Source: Arthrobacter sp. ISL-28 (lineage in GTDB: Bacteria > Actinomycetota > Actinomycetes > Actinomycetales > Micrococcaceae). From it: 64,000 bases of DNA. Each line of letters begins with the position of its first letter. Position 1 is the first letter of the stretch. Below are positions 44,049 through 56,319 of this stretch, in pieces. The translations under genes and the position numbers were made by a program. The notes beneath the pieces are model-generated. The model saw only the letters and a list, made by a program, of their open reading frames with translations. It did not search any database and was not told the DNA's origin. The stretch lies in assembly GCF_018613875.1 (NCBI RefSeq), contig NZ_JAGGPJ010000007.1, positions 186,001-250,000 on the forward strand, read 5' to 3'.

Positions 44049-47000
44049 GAATCCGCCTGACGCTTCGCCGTGACCCTGCCGAAGCCAAAGACCTCGCCGT
44101 CACGGTGGACGGCCGCGCCACTGTGGCCGACATCGCTACCGAACTCTGGACCGCCGACCCTGGACGGCGGGACGACCCGGTCCCGCCCAACCTCTCGCTC
44201 CGGATCGACGAGGCATTTGTGGCCGGCGGGATGCGGGGCATCGTCCTCAACCGCGGGGACCACCTCCTGGAATCGGGCCTGCGCCCCGGGTCCGTCGTCT
44301 CCCTGACGCAGGTCAGCGAGCAGTTCGGCACGCCCGGCGCCCCTGGTGCCGGCAGCACGGCCAATCGTGGACCGGCCGCCGCCACGCTCCGCATCCTGTC
44401 GGGACCCGACGTCGGCCGCGAGTTTTCGCTCCCATCCGGCACCAGCTACATCGGCCGGGACCGGGACGCCGACATCCGGCTCAGCGATCCGCTGACGTCG
44501 AAGCGGCACGCGCGCATCACTGTGGGGGAGAGCGTCGAAATCGTCGATACGAATTCCGCCAACGGGCTCCTGATGGGCGGGCTGCCCGTCACGCGCGCCA
44601 CGCTCAGTTCCTCGGACACCGTCACGTTGGGCGACACGGAGATCACGGTGGTGCCGCTTGCCCGCAGCGGTGCGGCAGCACCGACGTCGCCCCTGGTTGA
44701 TTTCAACCGGTCGCCGCGGGTGGTTCCCCGGTTCAATCCGGCCAAGCGGGTCCCGCCCGCTGGCCCAAAGCGGCAGGACCACCACCCCTTCCCCTACATC
44801 ATGCTGATTGCCCCGCTGATGATGGGCGCCGTCCTGTTCGCCGTCACACAGAGCCTGCTGTCGATGCTCTTCGTGCTGATGATGCCGCTGTTCATCGTGG
44901 GCCATTACGTGGATCAGAAGCTGCAGAGCCGGCGGGAACGGAAGGAACAGCTCAAGGAGTACCGGGAGTCCATGGCGGCGTTCCGGCACGACCTCAGCGC
45001 GCTGCAGCAGGTGGAGCGGGCTGTCCGGCTGCAGGAGGCACCGTCGGTCAGCGACACCGTGGACTCCATCTACAAGCTCGGGCCCCTGCTCTGGACCCAC
45101 CGGCCCGAGCACCCGGGCTTTCTGGGCCTCCGGTTCGGTCTTGGGACGGCGCCCTCGCGGATTCCGCTTGAGGAGCCGAACTCCTCGGAAACCGAAGCGG
45201 AGTACCGGCGGGAAGTCCAGGACTGCCTGGACCAGTTCCGGGAGATTGAGGGCGTGCCCATCGTCTCCCAGCTGCGCTCGTCCGGCGCGTTTGGATTGGC
45301 TGGCCCGCGGGGACTCGTGGATGACGTGGCCCGGGGCATGGTGCTGCAGTTGGTGGGCCTCCATTCGCCCGCCGAAGTCGCGGTGGCAGCCATCACCTCG
45401 ACCCGTTCGCGGGAACGCTGGAACTGGCTGCAGTGGCTGCCGCATGTCGGCTCGAGCCACAGCCCCATTCCGGGAGACCATTTGGCGGCCGGCTCCGCCA
45501 GCGGTGCAGGCCTGCTGGCGCGGCTGGAGGACCTGGTGGAATCACGCGAAGCCGCGATGCAATCCACGGGTCCGGCCCACCGGCCCCGGATCCACGAGGA
45601 AGGCGCGGACCTGCCGGCTCCCGTGCTGCCCTCGGTCCTGGTCATCATCGAAGACGACGCCCCTGTGGACCGGGGCCGGCTCACCCGCCTGGTGGAAAGG
45701 GGGCCCGACGCCGGGGTGCACGTTCTGTGGGTGGGCACCGGCGTTGAGGCCCTCCCGGCCGCATGCCGCGATTTCATGGAGGTCGACGGCGAACATGGCA
45801 CCACGACGGGGCAGGTCAGGCTGGGGCGCCACACGTATCCGGTGAGCTGCGAGAGCCTCGACGCCGAACTGGCCGGCCAGCTCGCCCGGATGCTCTCGCC
45901 CGTGGTGGATGCCGGAATGCCTTTGGAGGACGACTCGAATCTGCCGCGGGCCGTGTCGTACGCGGCGCTGATCGGCAAGGACTTCCTGGACAACCCGGAC
46001 GCCGTGGCTGAGCGGTGGAAGGAGAACAACTCCGTGCGTTCCACCGCCGTCGCCAACCGCAAGGACAACGGGTCGCTGCGTGCGCTGGTGGGATCCAAGG
46101 GGGTTGAGCCGCTGTACCTGGACCTCAAGAACGAGGGACCACACGCCCTCGTCGGCGGAACCACTGGCGCCGGCAAGTCCGAGTTCCTGCAGTCGTGGGT
46201 GATGGGGATGGCCACCGCCTACAGCCCTGACCGGGTCAGTTTCCTGTTCGTCGATTACAAGGGCGGCGCCGCGTTCGCAGACTGCCTGCACCTGCCGCAC
46301 ACGGTCGGCCTGGTCACGGACCTTTCCCCGCACCTGGTCCGCCGCGCCCTGACATCCCTGCGCGCCGAACTCCACTACCGGGAGCGCCTGCTCAACCGGA
46401 AGAAAGCCAAGGACCTGCTGGCCCTGCAGCGCGCGGCAGATCCGGAGGCACCGCCGTACCTGGTGATCGTGGTGGACGAGTTCGCTGCCCTCGCCACGGA
46501 GGTGCCGGAATTCGTGGACGGCGTGGTGGACGTCGCCGCCCGCGGCCGGTCCCTCGGGCTGCACCTGATTCTCGCCACACAGCGTCCTGCCGGTGTGATC
46601 AAGGAGAGCCTGCGTGCCAACACGAACCTCCGGGTGGCCCTGCGCATGGCTGATGAGGACGATGCCACAGACATCCTCGGTGTCCCGGACGCCGCCTATT
46701 TTGACCCCGCCATCCCCGGCCGCGGCGCCGCGAAGACCGGCCCCGGCCGCATCCAGGGTTTCCAGACGGGCTATGCCGGCGGCTGGACTACGGAGCGGCC
46801 CCAGCGACCGCAGATCGATATCGTGGAAATGTCGTTCGGTTCCGGCCCCGTCTGGGCTGCGCCCGCGCCTGATACCGCGGCCAGGGAAGAACCCGCCGGG
46901 CCAAACGACATCGCCAGGATGACGGCCAACGTCATCCGCGCAGCCGACATGCTGGCCATCGAGCCGCCGCGCAAGCCGTGGCTGAACGAGCTTGCCATGA

Positions 47001-48511
47001 CGTACGATTTCTCGCTGCTGCCAAACCCGCGCAGCGACGAACGGCTCCTGCTGGGAGTTGCGGATGACCCCGCCCGCCAGGACCAGCCCACCGTCTTCTA
47101 CGAACCGGACAGAGACGGCAACATGGCCATCTACGGTACGGGCGGCTCCGGCAAGTCGGCGGCACTGCGGGGCATCGCCATCGCGGCCGCCGTGACGCCG
47201 CGTGGCGGTCCGGTGCATGTCTACGGCATCGACAGCGGCTCCTCCGGACTGACGATGCTCGAAGACCTTCCGCACGTTGGCGAGATCATCGACGGCGACG
47301 ACGTCGAGCGCGTGGGACGGCTCCTGCGCTGGCTGCGTGACCTCGCCGAAGACCGCGCATCCCGTTTCGCCGAAGTCAGGGCATCCACGATCGTGGAATA
47401 CCGGAAGCTGGCCGGCATGCCTGACGAGAAACGGATATTCGTCCTCGTGGACGGCATGTCCGCTTTCCGCGAGGCCTATGAATACACCCGGCTGTCCGGG
47501 CTGTGGGACATCTTCCTGCAGCTGGCCACCGACGGCCGTCCGCTGGGCATCCACCTCGTCGTCACCGGTGACCGCCCCAACTCCGTGCCGCCGTCGTTGC
47601 TTGCCTCCATCCAGCAAAGGCTGGTGCTGCGGCTGTCCTCAGAGGACGACTATCTGTCCATGGACGTCCCCAAGGACGTGCTGGGCAAGGCCTCGCCTCC
47701 GGGGCGCGGGCTCCTGGGTAACCACGAAGTGCAGCTGGCGGTCCTGGGCGGCAACTCCAACTTGGCCCTGCAGGCACGGGAAGTCCGCAAGCTCAGCGAG
47801 GCCATGCTGCGCCAGGGCGTCGAGAGGGCCCCGGCGATCGAGCGCCTCCCGGAGCAAGTGGACCTGGACATCCTGCCCGCCGGCGCGCCGGACCAGCCCG
47901 TGATCGGCGTCGACGACGACACGCTGCAGCCGGCTGCGCTCATGGCCAAGGGTCCGCTGCTGCTCGCCGGGCCTCCGGGTGCCGGCCGGACCGTGGCGCT
48001 GGTGACGCTGGCCTACGCACTGCGGCGTTCCAATCCGGATACCGAGCTGGTCTACATCGCCTCGCGGAGGTCCGCGGTGGCCGCTCTGCCCGTCTGGAAC
48101 CGCTCGCTTGTGGGAGCGGACGACGTCGAGGAAGCGGTCGATGAGCTGACGGACCATTCCTCGGCCAATCCGGGACGGCTGGCCATTTTCATCGAGGGGC
48201 TGACGGAGTTTACGGACACCCTTGCGGAATCGGGCCTCGAACGGCTTGTCACGGCCTCTGTCAAAGCGGACCAGTGGGTGGTCGGCGAATCCGAGGCTTC
48301 CACCTGGTCCTCGGCCTGGTCCCTGGCCCAGCCGTTCAAGTCCGGCAGACGGGGATTGTTGATTAACCCCGGCGACATGGACGGCGACAGCCTGCTCAAC
48401 ACATCGCTCGGGCGGGTCAGTTCGGACTTCATTCCCGGCAGGGGCTACATCGTGGGCAGGGGCAAGGTGCGCAAGCTTCAGATCGCGCTGCCGCCGGAAA
48501 ACCGGAAGTAG
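44045..48511 (+). CDS. EssC/EccC-like FtsK/SpoIIIE ATPase fused to ubiquitin-like and FHA domains
   Basis: 1488 residues. Residues 1-92 look like a YukD-like ubiquitin fold (RIRLTLRRDPAEAKDLAV). An FHA domain follows at about 112-208 (YIGRDRDADIRLSDP, SKRHARIT, NSANG), then two membrane helices at about 250-288. Three FtsK-type domains come next: domain 1 with Walker A GGTTGAGKSE (about 702) and Walker B LVIVVDEFAAL, domain 2 with YGTGGSGKSAA (about 1031), and domain 3 with GPPGAGRT (about 1308), where the Walker lysine is Arg. This is the architecture of the type VII secretion motor EssC, so it is the probable export engine of the cluster. It follows the FHA/HTH gene with a 4-bp overlap. Confidence 0.9.
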   Translation: MRIRLTLRRDPAEAKDLAVTVDGRATVADIATELWTADPGRRDDPVPPNLSLRIDEAFVAGGMRGIVLNRGDHLLESGLRPGSVVSLTQVSEQFGTPGAPGAGSTANRGPAAATLRILSGPDVGREFSLPSGTSYIGRDRDADIRLSDPLTSKRHARITVGESVEIVDTNSANGLLMGGLPVTRATLSSSDTVTLGDTEITVVPLARSGAAAPTSPLVDFNRSPRVVPRFNPAKRVPPAGPKRQDHHPFPYIMLIAPLMMGAVLFAVTQSLLSMLFVLMMPLFIVGHYVDQKLQSRRERKEQLKEYRESMAAFRHDLSALQQVERAVRLQEAPSVSDTVDSIYKLGPLLWTHRPEHPGFLGLRFGLGTAPSRIPLEEPNSSETEAEYRREVQDCLDQFREIEGVPIVSQLRSSGAFGLAGPRGLVDDVARGMVLQLVGLHSPAEVAVAAITSTRSRERWNWLQWLPHVGSSHSPIPGDHLAAGSASGAGLLARLEDLVESREAAMQSTGPAHRPRIHEEGADLPAPVLPSVLVIIEDDAPVDRGRLTRLVERGPDAGVHVLWVGTGVEALPAACRDFMEVDGEHGTTTGQVRLGRHTYPVSCESLDAELAGQLARMLSPVVDAGMPLEDDSNLPRAVSYAALIGKDFLDNPDAVAERWKENNSVRSTAVANRKDNGSLRALVGSKGVEPLYLDLKNEGPHALVGGTTGAGKSEFLQSWVMGMATAYSPDRVSFLFVDYKGGAAFADCLHLPHTVGLVTDLSPHLVRRALTSLRAELHYRERLLNRKKAKDLLALQRAADPEAPPYLVIVVDEFAALATEVPEFVDGVVDVAARGRSLGLHLILATQRPAGVIKESLRANTNLRVALRMADEDDATDILGVPDAAYFDPAIPGRGAAKTGPGRIQGFQTGYAGGWTTERPQRPQIDIVEMSFGSGPVWAAPAPDTAAREEPAGPNDIARMTANVIRAADMLAIEPPRKPWLNELAMTYDFSLLPNPRSDERLLLGVADDPARQDQPTVFYEPDRDGNMAIYGTGGSGKSAALRGIAIAAAVTPRGGPVHVYGIDSGSSGLTMLEDLPHVGEIIDGDDVERVGRLLRWLRDLAEDRASRFAEVRASTIVEYRKLAGMPDEKRIFVLVDGMSAFREAYEYTRLSGLWDIFLQLATDGRPLGIHLVVTGDRPNSVPPSLLASIQQRLVLRLSSEDDYLSMDVPKDVLGKASPPGRGLLGNHEVQLAVLGGNSNLALQAREVRKLSEAMLRQGVERAPAIERLPEQVDLDILPAGAPDQPVIGVDDDTLQPAALMAKGPLLLAGPPGAGRTVALVTLAYALRRSNPDTELVYIASRRSAVAALPVWNRSLVGADDVEEAVDELTDHSSANPGRLAIFIEGLTEFTDTLAESGLERLVTASVKADQWVVGESEASTWSSAWSLAQPFKSGRRGLLINPGDMDGDSLLNTSLGRVSSDFIPGRGYIVGRGKVRKLQIALPPENRK

Positions 48512-48602
48512 GAATTTGGTTGTCCCGCGCGGCCTATAGGAAGATACCCGGGACAAGAACTCCGTGCGGGAGAGTCCTGCGCGCAGCAGCAAAGGTGATC
48601 CC

Positions 48603-49187
48603 ATGACCCGAATCCATTTCCTGCGGACCGCGCTGGTGCCCGGACTCGCTGCCATAGCGCTGGCCTTTGTCGCGGTGGGAGGCGTCGCCGGGACTGCGCA
48701 GGCCGATCTATGCCTGCCCACACGGCCGTGCTCGACCGATTCGCCAGCGCCGACAGCCGAGCCTTCGCCGGCACCGGCGCCTGCCAAGAAGGTGCCGGTG
48801 CCTGCGCCGCCACCTACGGTAGCTCCCGCCCAGCCTTCAGTGGCTCCGGTTGCGCCTACCGCCGCGTCCGCGCCGACCGCGCAGGCCACGGAGGAAACGA
48901 CAGCGACTGCGGCACCGTCCGCTACATCCGTCCGCACGACGGCCCCCACCACAGCCAGTCCCTCGCCGAGCCGTTCGGATTCCAGCCCAACGGCCGAGTC
49001 CAACTGGAACAAGCCGATTGAATCGTCCCCGAAGGCCAGCCACGCTGCCGCCGTCAGCACCGGCGACGAAGGCCCCGGCGCCGGAACGATGAGCGTCTTC
49101 GCCATCACGGGAGGCGTCCTGCTGGTGGGCTTCGGCGTCCTCGTGTTCGCCTTCTGGAGCCGCAACCGCCTCGCAGGCCACTGGTGA
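48603..49187 (+). CDS. secreted stalk-like membrane-anchored protein
   Basis: 194 residues from ATG 48603 (AGGTGATCCC upstream). A signal peptide (about 1-35, ending GTAQA) precedes DLCLPTRPC with two close cysteines. A long Pro/Ala/Thr/Ser-rich stalk follows, then one membrane helix (VFAITGGVLLVGFGVLVFAF) and a short basic tail. No LPXTG motif. It would stand on the outer face of the membrane, spanning into the wall. It lies 91 bp after the EssC-like gene and is the likely last member of the cluster. Confidence 0.7.
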   Translation: MTRIHFLRTALVPGLAAIALAFVAVGGVAGTAQADLCLPTRPCSTDSPAPTAEPSPAPAPAKKVPVPAPPPTVAPAQPSVAPVAPTAASAPTAQATEETTATAAPSATSVRTTAPTTASPSPSRSDSSPTAESNWNKPIESSPKASHAAAVSTGDEGPGAGTMSVFAITGGVLLVGFGVLVFAFWSRNRLAGHW

Positions 49188-49193
49188 GCGTGA

Positions 49194-52399
<3,206 letters not shown>

Positions 52400-52496
52400 G
52401 GCGTAGCCCCCGGCCCCACATGGCGGGGAGGGGCCAGTTGGTGATAGTTCAGTCACTGAAACAGCCGTTCCGCGGTGCGCAACAAGTGTCTGGAAC

Positions 52497-52508
52497 TAGC
52501 ATTGACGG
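52497..52508 (+). promoter_or_regulatory. -10 element of a probable leaderless GNAT mRNA
   Basis: TAGCAT then TGACGG then GTG 52509; no Shine-Dalgarno. Confidence 0.5.
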
Positions 52509-53012
52509 GTGCAGCCGCAGATCATTGTCCGTCCAGCCGTCCCCGCCGATTACGAGGCGATTGCCCGGATCACCCGCGATTCCTATCTGACGGCGGGATA
52601 CTTCGACAGTGCCGATCACCCCTACATGAAGCAGATCCAGGACGTGGCACGGCGTGCCGCCCAGGCGACCATCTGGGTGGCCGAGCGGGATGGGCGGATC
52701 GTGGGATCCGTGACGCTGGCGGTTGCCGGTGAGCCGTATGCGGACATCGCTCTCGACGACGAACTCGAATTCCGGATGCTGGTGGTGGATCCGGCGGTGC
52801 AGCGCAGCGGCGCGGGCCTGGCTATGGTGGAAGCGATCATCGCGCATGCCAGGTCGCTGGACGGGATTCGCGGTGTTGCCCTGACAACGGGCGGGACGTG
52901 GGAGAGCGCGCACGGGCTGTACCGGAAGACCGGATTCCGGAGGGTTCCCGAGCGGGACTGGTTCGTGCCGGGCACTGACATAAAGCTGATCGTTTTCCGG
53001 CTGGACGTCTAG
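52509..53012 (+). CDS. GNAT family N-acetyltransferase
   Basis: 167 residues. IIVRPAVPADYEAIARITRDSY and the acetyl-CoA loop LVVDPAVQRSGAGLAMVEAIIAHA (motif A, R/Q-x-x-G-x-G/A variant) mark a single GNAT domain; SAHGLYRKTGFRRVPERDW is the usual C-terminal motif. The acceptor substrate is unknown. It starts with GTG, apparently leaderless, and is monocistronic. Confidence 0.87.
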   Translation: MQPQIIVRPAVPADYEAIARITRDSYLTAGYFDSADHPYMKQIQDVARRAAQATIWVAERDGRIVGSVTLAVAGEPYADIALDDELEFRMLVVDPAVQRSGAGLAMVEAIIAHARSLDGIRGVALTTGGTWESAHGLYRKTGFRRVPERDWFVPGTDIKLIVFRLDV

Positions 53013-53116
53013 CCGCCCTAGAGTGGTGCCGACTCATTTCTCCCGCCCCATTAGCCGGGCCCATTCCAGGCTGCGAAAGCGCCGGGCCGGCGTGCGGCCC
53101 CAGTGAAAGGCGCACC

Positions 53117-53500
53117 ATGCGCAAGACTTTCGGCACCGGTTCCGTCTGGGAACAGGCCCTTGGCTACTCCCGTGCAGTCCAGGTGGACAACACGCTGTAC
53201 ATTTCCGCCACCGCTGCAAGCGGCGAGGACGGCATCGTGGGCACCGATTTCTATGAGCAGACGAAGTACATCCTGCAGAAGCTGGAGAAAGTCCTCGCGG
53301 ACGCCGACTTCGCGCTCGCCGACGTCGTGCAGTCCAAGCTGTACCTGACGGACATCAGCAAGTGGGAAGACGCCGGCCGCGCCCATGGCGAAGTCTTCGG
53401 CGACATCCGCCCCACCTTGTCCCTCGTGCATGTGCTGCCGTTCCTGGACCCCAAGATGCTCGTGGAGATCGAGCTCGTGGCCCAGAAGGGCGCCAGCTAA
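53117..53500 (+). CDS. RidA family (YjgF/UK114) protein
   Basis: 127 residues, the family length. The C-terminal signature IRPTLSLVHVLPFLDPKMLVEIELVA has the conserved Arg followed by a trimer-forming strand. RidA enzymes deaminate reactive enamine/imine intermediates in the cytoplasm; some paralogs do not. GAAAGG lies six bases before the ATG. Confidence 0.88.
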   Translation: MRKTFGTGSVWEQALGYSRAVQVDNTLYISATAASGEDGIVGTDFYEQTKYILQKLEKVLADADFALADVVQSKLYLTDISKWEDAGRAHGEVFGDIRPTLSLVHVLPFLDPKMLVEIELVAQKGAS

Positions 53501-53518
53501 CTCGTCCCCCTTTCCCCT

Positions 53519-53581
53519 GCGCGAACGTGCAGCTAATGCCCTCAAAACCCGGTTTTGAGGGCATTAGCTGCCAGTTCGCGC
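53519..53581. terminator. 63-bp near-perfect palindrome between convergent genes
   Basis: Arms run from GCGCGAAC and CAGCTAATGCCCTCAAAACC to their complements around base 53550, with a single two-base mismatch. It lies between the convergent ridA and the response regulator gene, so it should terminate both. Its outer parts resemble the repeat at 61332-61394, which indicates a dispersed repeat family. Confidence 0.85.
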
Positions 53582-53588
53582 GGCCTGG

Positions 53589-54254
53589 TTAGGACATGGG
53601 GAGGCCGTAGCGGTGCTCCGGGCGGCCGGTGGTTCCGTAGCGCAGTTGGATCTCGACGGCGCCGTCGTCCGCCAGCGACGAAAGGTACCGCTGGGCGGTG
53701 GCCCGGGACACCCCCACGCGGCCAGCCACATCGGCCGCGGAGTACTGCTCGCCCGGCACCAGGGATTCGAGCACCGCTGCCTCCGTGGCTGACCGCGGCC
53801 TTGCCGAGGGCGCGGCGTCCCCGGGAATGAGCGCGCGCTTGGCCCGCTCCACCGTGTCCTGGTCCAGCGCCCCCGGCTGGGACAGGATGCGGCGGTACCG
53901 GGCATAGGACCGCAGCTGCTGGGAGAGGGTCTCGGCCGTAAACGGCTTCAGCAGGTACCCGAGGGCACCGCGGCGGAAGGCCGTCCGCAGCGAGGCGGCA
54001 TCGGATGCCGCGCTCAGGATCATCGTGTCCACGTCCAGCTGGTGCAGGAGATCCAAACCCGAGGCGTCCGGCAGGTACACATCCAGCAGCACCAGGTCCG
54101 GGCGCAGGCTGTGGATGGACTGCAGCGCCAGCGACGCCGACCCCGCAGGCGGCAGCGCCAGGAATCCCGCCACTGTATCCACGTAGGCGGCGTGGAGCTT
54201 GGCCACATGGAAATCGTCATCCACGATCAGCACCCTGAAATCCTCAGACATCAT
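53589..54254 (-). CDS. citB: CitB/DcuR-type response regulator
   Basis: 221 residues. The receiver domain (about 7-120) has acidic pocket residues VDDDFH, phospho-Asp in LVLLDVYLPDASG (residue 58), and LLKPF (Lys). The C-terminal helix-turn-helix (about 165-205; YSAADVAGRVGVSRATAQRYLSSL) is the CitB-family form. It pairs with the adjacent sensor kinase, and probably activates the divergent citrate transporter gene. Two adjacent ATG codons (54254, 54251) are both usable. Confidence 0.9.
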   Translation of the reverse strand: MMSEDFRVLIVDDDFHVAKLHAAYVDTVAGFLALPPAGSASLALQSIHSLRPDLVLLDVYLPDASGLDLLHQLDVDTMILSAASDAASLRTAFRRGALGYLLKPFTAETLSQQLRSYARYRRILSQPGALDQDTVERAKRALIPGDAAPSARPRSATEAAVLESLVPGEQYSAADVAGRVGVSRATAQRYLSSLADDGAVEIQLRYGTTGRPEHRYGLPMS

Positions 54255-54314
54255 CGTCCTATCTTGCTCGTCTCTGCGCTCGTCATTGTGCGTTCATTCA
54301 TCTCTGCCGTTCCG

Positions 54315-56069
54315 TCAGTCTTTGCGGGAGACGGTGGTCCCGGGAAGTGTCGCCATGAACACCGCGCCCGGCCCGCCCGGAGTGCCGGGTTCCAGCACCC
54401 TGACGTCGCCGCCGCGGCGGCGCGCCACCTGCCGCGCCAAAGCCAGCCCCAGGCCCTGCCCGCCGCCTGCTCGGACCGGGCCCGCCGCCGTCGTAAATCC
54501 TTCCGCAAAAACCGCCTCCGGATCAGCATCGCTCCGCAGTCCGTCGCCGGAATCGGCGACGACGATGTGCAGCGTGCCGCCGTCGTCCAACGGTTCGTCC
54601 AGCAGCTCAAGCTCCACCCAGCGCTCGCCGGCAGAGCCTGCCACCGCGGCATTGACCGCGTTGTCGATCAGGTTGCCCAGGACTGTGGTGACGTCCTGTG
54701 GATCCGTGACCTGGCCGCGCACCAGGGTTTCCGGCCCGACCCGGAGCGTCACGCCGCGTTCGTCCGCTTCCACGCCTTTCGCACCGACAAATGCCTGAAG
54801 GTACGGGTCCTGCAGGAGCTCGGCCTGGTCGACGGGGAACTTCAGCGGCCCGGTGGCGGCGAGCCGCTCCAGGTATTCACGCGCCTGCTGATGCTGGCCG
54901 ATGCTCATGAACCCGGCGATAGTGTGCAGCTGGTTGGCGAACTCATGCCGCTGCGCCCGGAGCGCCGTTGACATAGTACCGACTGCGTCCAACTGGCGCG
55001 TCAGCTGCTGCAGCTCGGTGCGGTCCCGGAGCATCACCACCCAGCCGAGGTCCTCTTGGTGGTGCAGGGCCTTCCGGGCACTCGCCACCAAAACCTGGCC
55101 GCCGGCGATCAGCTCCACAGCCTCACCCTCCTTGGCGTCGGCCTGCGTGAGAGCCTTGAGCTGCGGCGGAACCGGCGCGGCCGACCACAGCGTCCCGGAC
55201 AAGTCGGGCTGGCCCAGGAGCCGCTGTGCTGCGGCATTGAAGACGCTGATGCGGCCTTCGGCGGAAACGCCCACCACGCCCTCGTCCACGCCCTCCAGCA
55301 CGGCGACCTGGTCGTGCACCAGGGTATTGATTTCCTCCGGTTCCAAGCCCAGCGTCAGCCGCCGCAGCCGCCGCCGGAGCAGGAACGACGCCAAGACCCC
55401 GGCCACGAGGGCGCCTGCCGCCGTCAGTGCGATGGGAACGATGTCCCTCGCCAGGCTGTCGCCGATGGTCTCGGTCGAGTACCCCACGCTGACTTCGCCC
55501 ACCACGGCCGGCGTTCCGGTGCCTGAACCCGTTCCGGAGCCGGAACCCGAGCCGGAACCCGAGCCGGAGCCTGCCCCGGTCTCCACGCCCGGCGCGAAAA
55601 CCGGCACCTTGGCGCCGGCCGAAGGGCCCAGCGTCCCGGTGTTGCGGGTGGTGACCTCGCGTCCGGCCAGCGCCTCCGACGGGTCAGTGCTCACCCGCTC
55701 GCCCAGCCGGTCAGCTTCGGGATGGGCCAGGCGGATTCCCTTTTCGTCCGTGATCACGACGAACAGGGCGCCGGTCCTGGCCCGCGCGCCTTCCGCCGCC
55801 GCCATCAGCGGACCGGCAAGCAGCTGGGCCCGCGGCGGAGTGCCGGCTTCCCGGCTGATGGAGGCCACATCCGCCCGGACGGAAGGATCCGAGGCCACAG
55901 TCCGGGCCAGCGTGAGCGCCTGGTTCTCCGCCTCGCGCCACGACCGTTCATACGTCAGCCAGGCGTGAACGGCGCCGCTCAGGAGCACCACCAGGAGCAC
56001 CACGCCGAGCTGCAAAAGCAGCGTCTGGGTGGAGAACCTGAGCGGCAGCCGTCGGGCCGGTCTCGTCAT
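54315..56069 (-). CDS. citA: CitA/DcuS-type sensor histidine kinase
   Basis: About 584 residues from ATG 56069 (GAGGAG upstream). A first membrane helix (about 14-36), an external sensor domain (about 40-195), a second helix (about 199-222), a cytoplasmic PAS domain, an SpoOB-like histidine motif (QRHEFANQLHTIAGF) and an ATPase domain (NLIDNAVNA, DSGDGL, GGGQGLGLALARQ). The sensor is expected to bind a di/tricarboxylate. It is interrupted by a Gly-Ser repeat (about residues 166-182, GSGSGSGS), odd for a ligand domain. It is upstream of citB on the same strand and divergent from citM. Confidence 0.9.
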   Translation of the reverse strand: MTRPARRLPLRFSTQTLLLQLGVVLLVVLLSGAVHAWLTYERSWREAENQALTLARTVASDPSVRADVASISREAGTPPRAQLLAGPLMAAAEGARARTGALFVVITDEKGIRLAHPEADRLGERVSTDPSEALAGREVTTRNTGTLGPSAGAKVPVFAPGVETGAGSGSGSGSGSGSGTGSGTGTPAVVGEVSVGYSTETIGDSLARDIVPIALTAAGALVAGVLASFLLRRRLRRLTLGLEPEEINTLVHDQVAVLEGVDEGVVGVSAEGRISVFNAAAQRLLGQPDLSGTLWSAAPVPPQLKALTQADAKEGEAVELIAGGQVLVASARKALHHQEDLGWVVMLRDRTELQQLTRQLDAVGTMSTALRAQRHEFANQLHTIAGFMSIGQHQQAREYLERLAATGPLKFPVDQAELLQDPYLQAFVGAKGVEADERGVTLRVGPETLVRGQVTDPQDVTTVLGNLIDNAVNAAVAGSAGERWVELELLDEPLDDGGTLHIVVADSGDGLRSDADPEAVFAEGFTTAAGPVRAGGGQGLGLALARQVARRRGGDVRVLEPGTPGGPGAVFMATLPGTTVSRKD

Positions 56070-56319
56070 GGCGCTCCTCTTTGGGCGGTCGTTCTGGTTG
56101 GCGGTCATTCCCGTTGGGCGGTGCTTCGGGCCTCGGGGTGTGGGGCTCCTGTGGCTTGTGCGCAGTCTGCCTGAATGCTGTGAGCAGAATGCGCAAAATG
56201 CTCCCAATAAGCAGTATGCCAATCAATTGAGCCAAAGGCACTGCCGTGACCCGGACCACTCTAACGTCTGTAGTGCGCATCACATCGAGGTGGTGCCGTT
56301 CATCAAGAAGGAGCCGGCC

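Noticed and set aside
26358..49187. Canonical ESX/type VII secretion locus
   Set aside because: No WXG100, EccB, EccD, EccE or mycosin gene is present in the window, so only an EssC-like relationship is claimed.
56029..56319. Upstream extension of CitM
   Set aside because: It overlaps the citA start. The GTG at 56320 has a well-placed AAGGAG and matches the family N-terminus.
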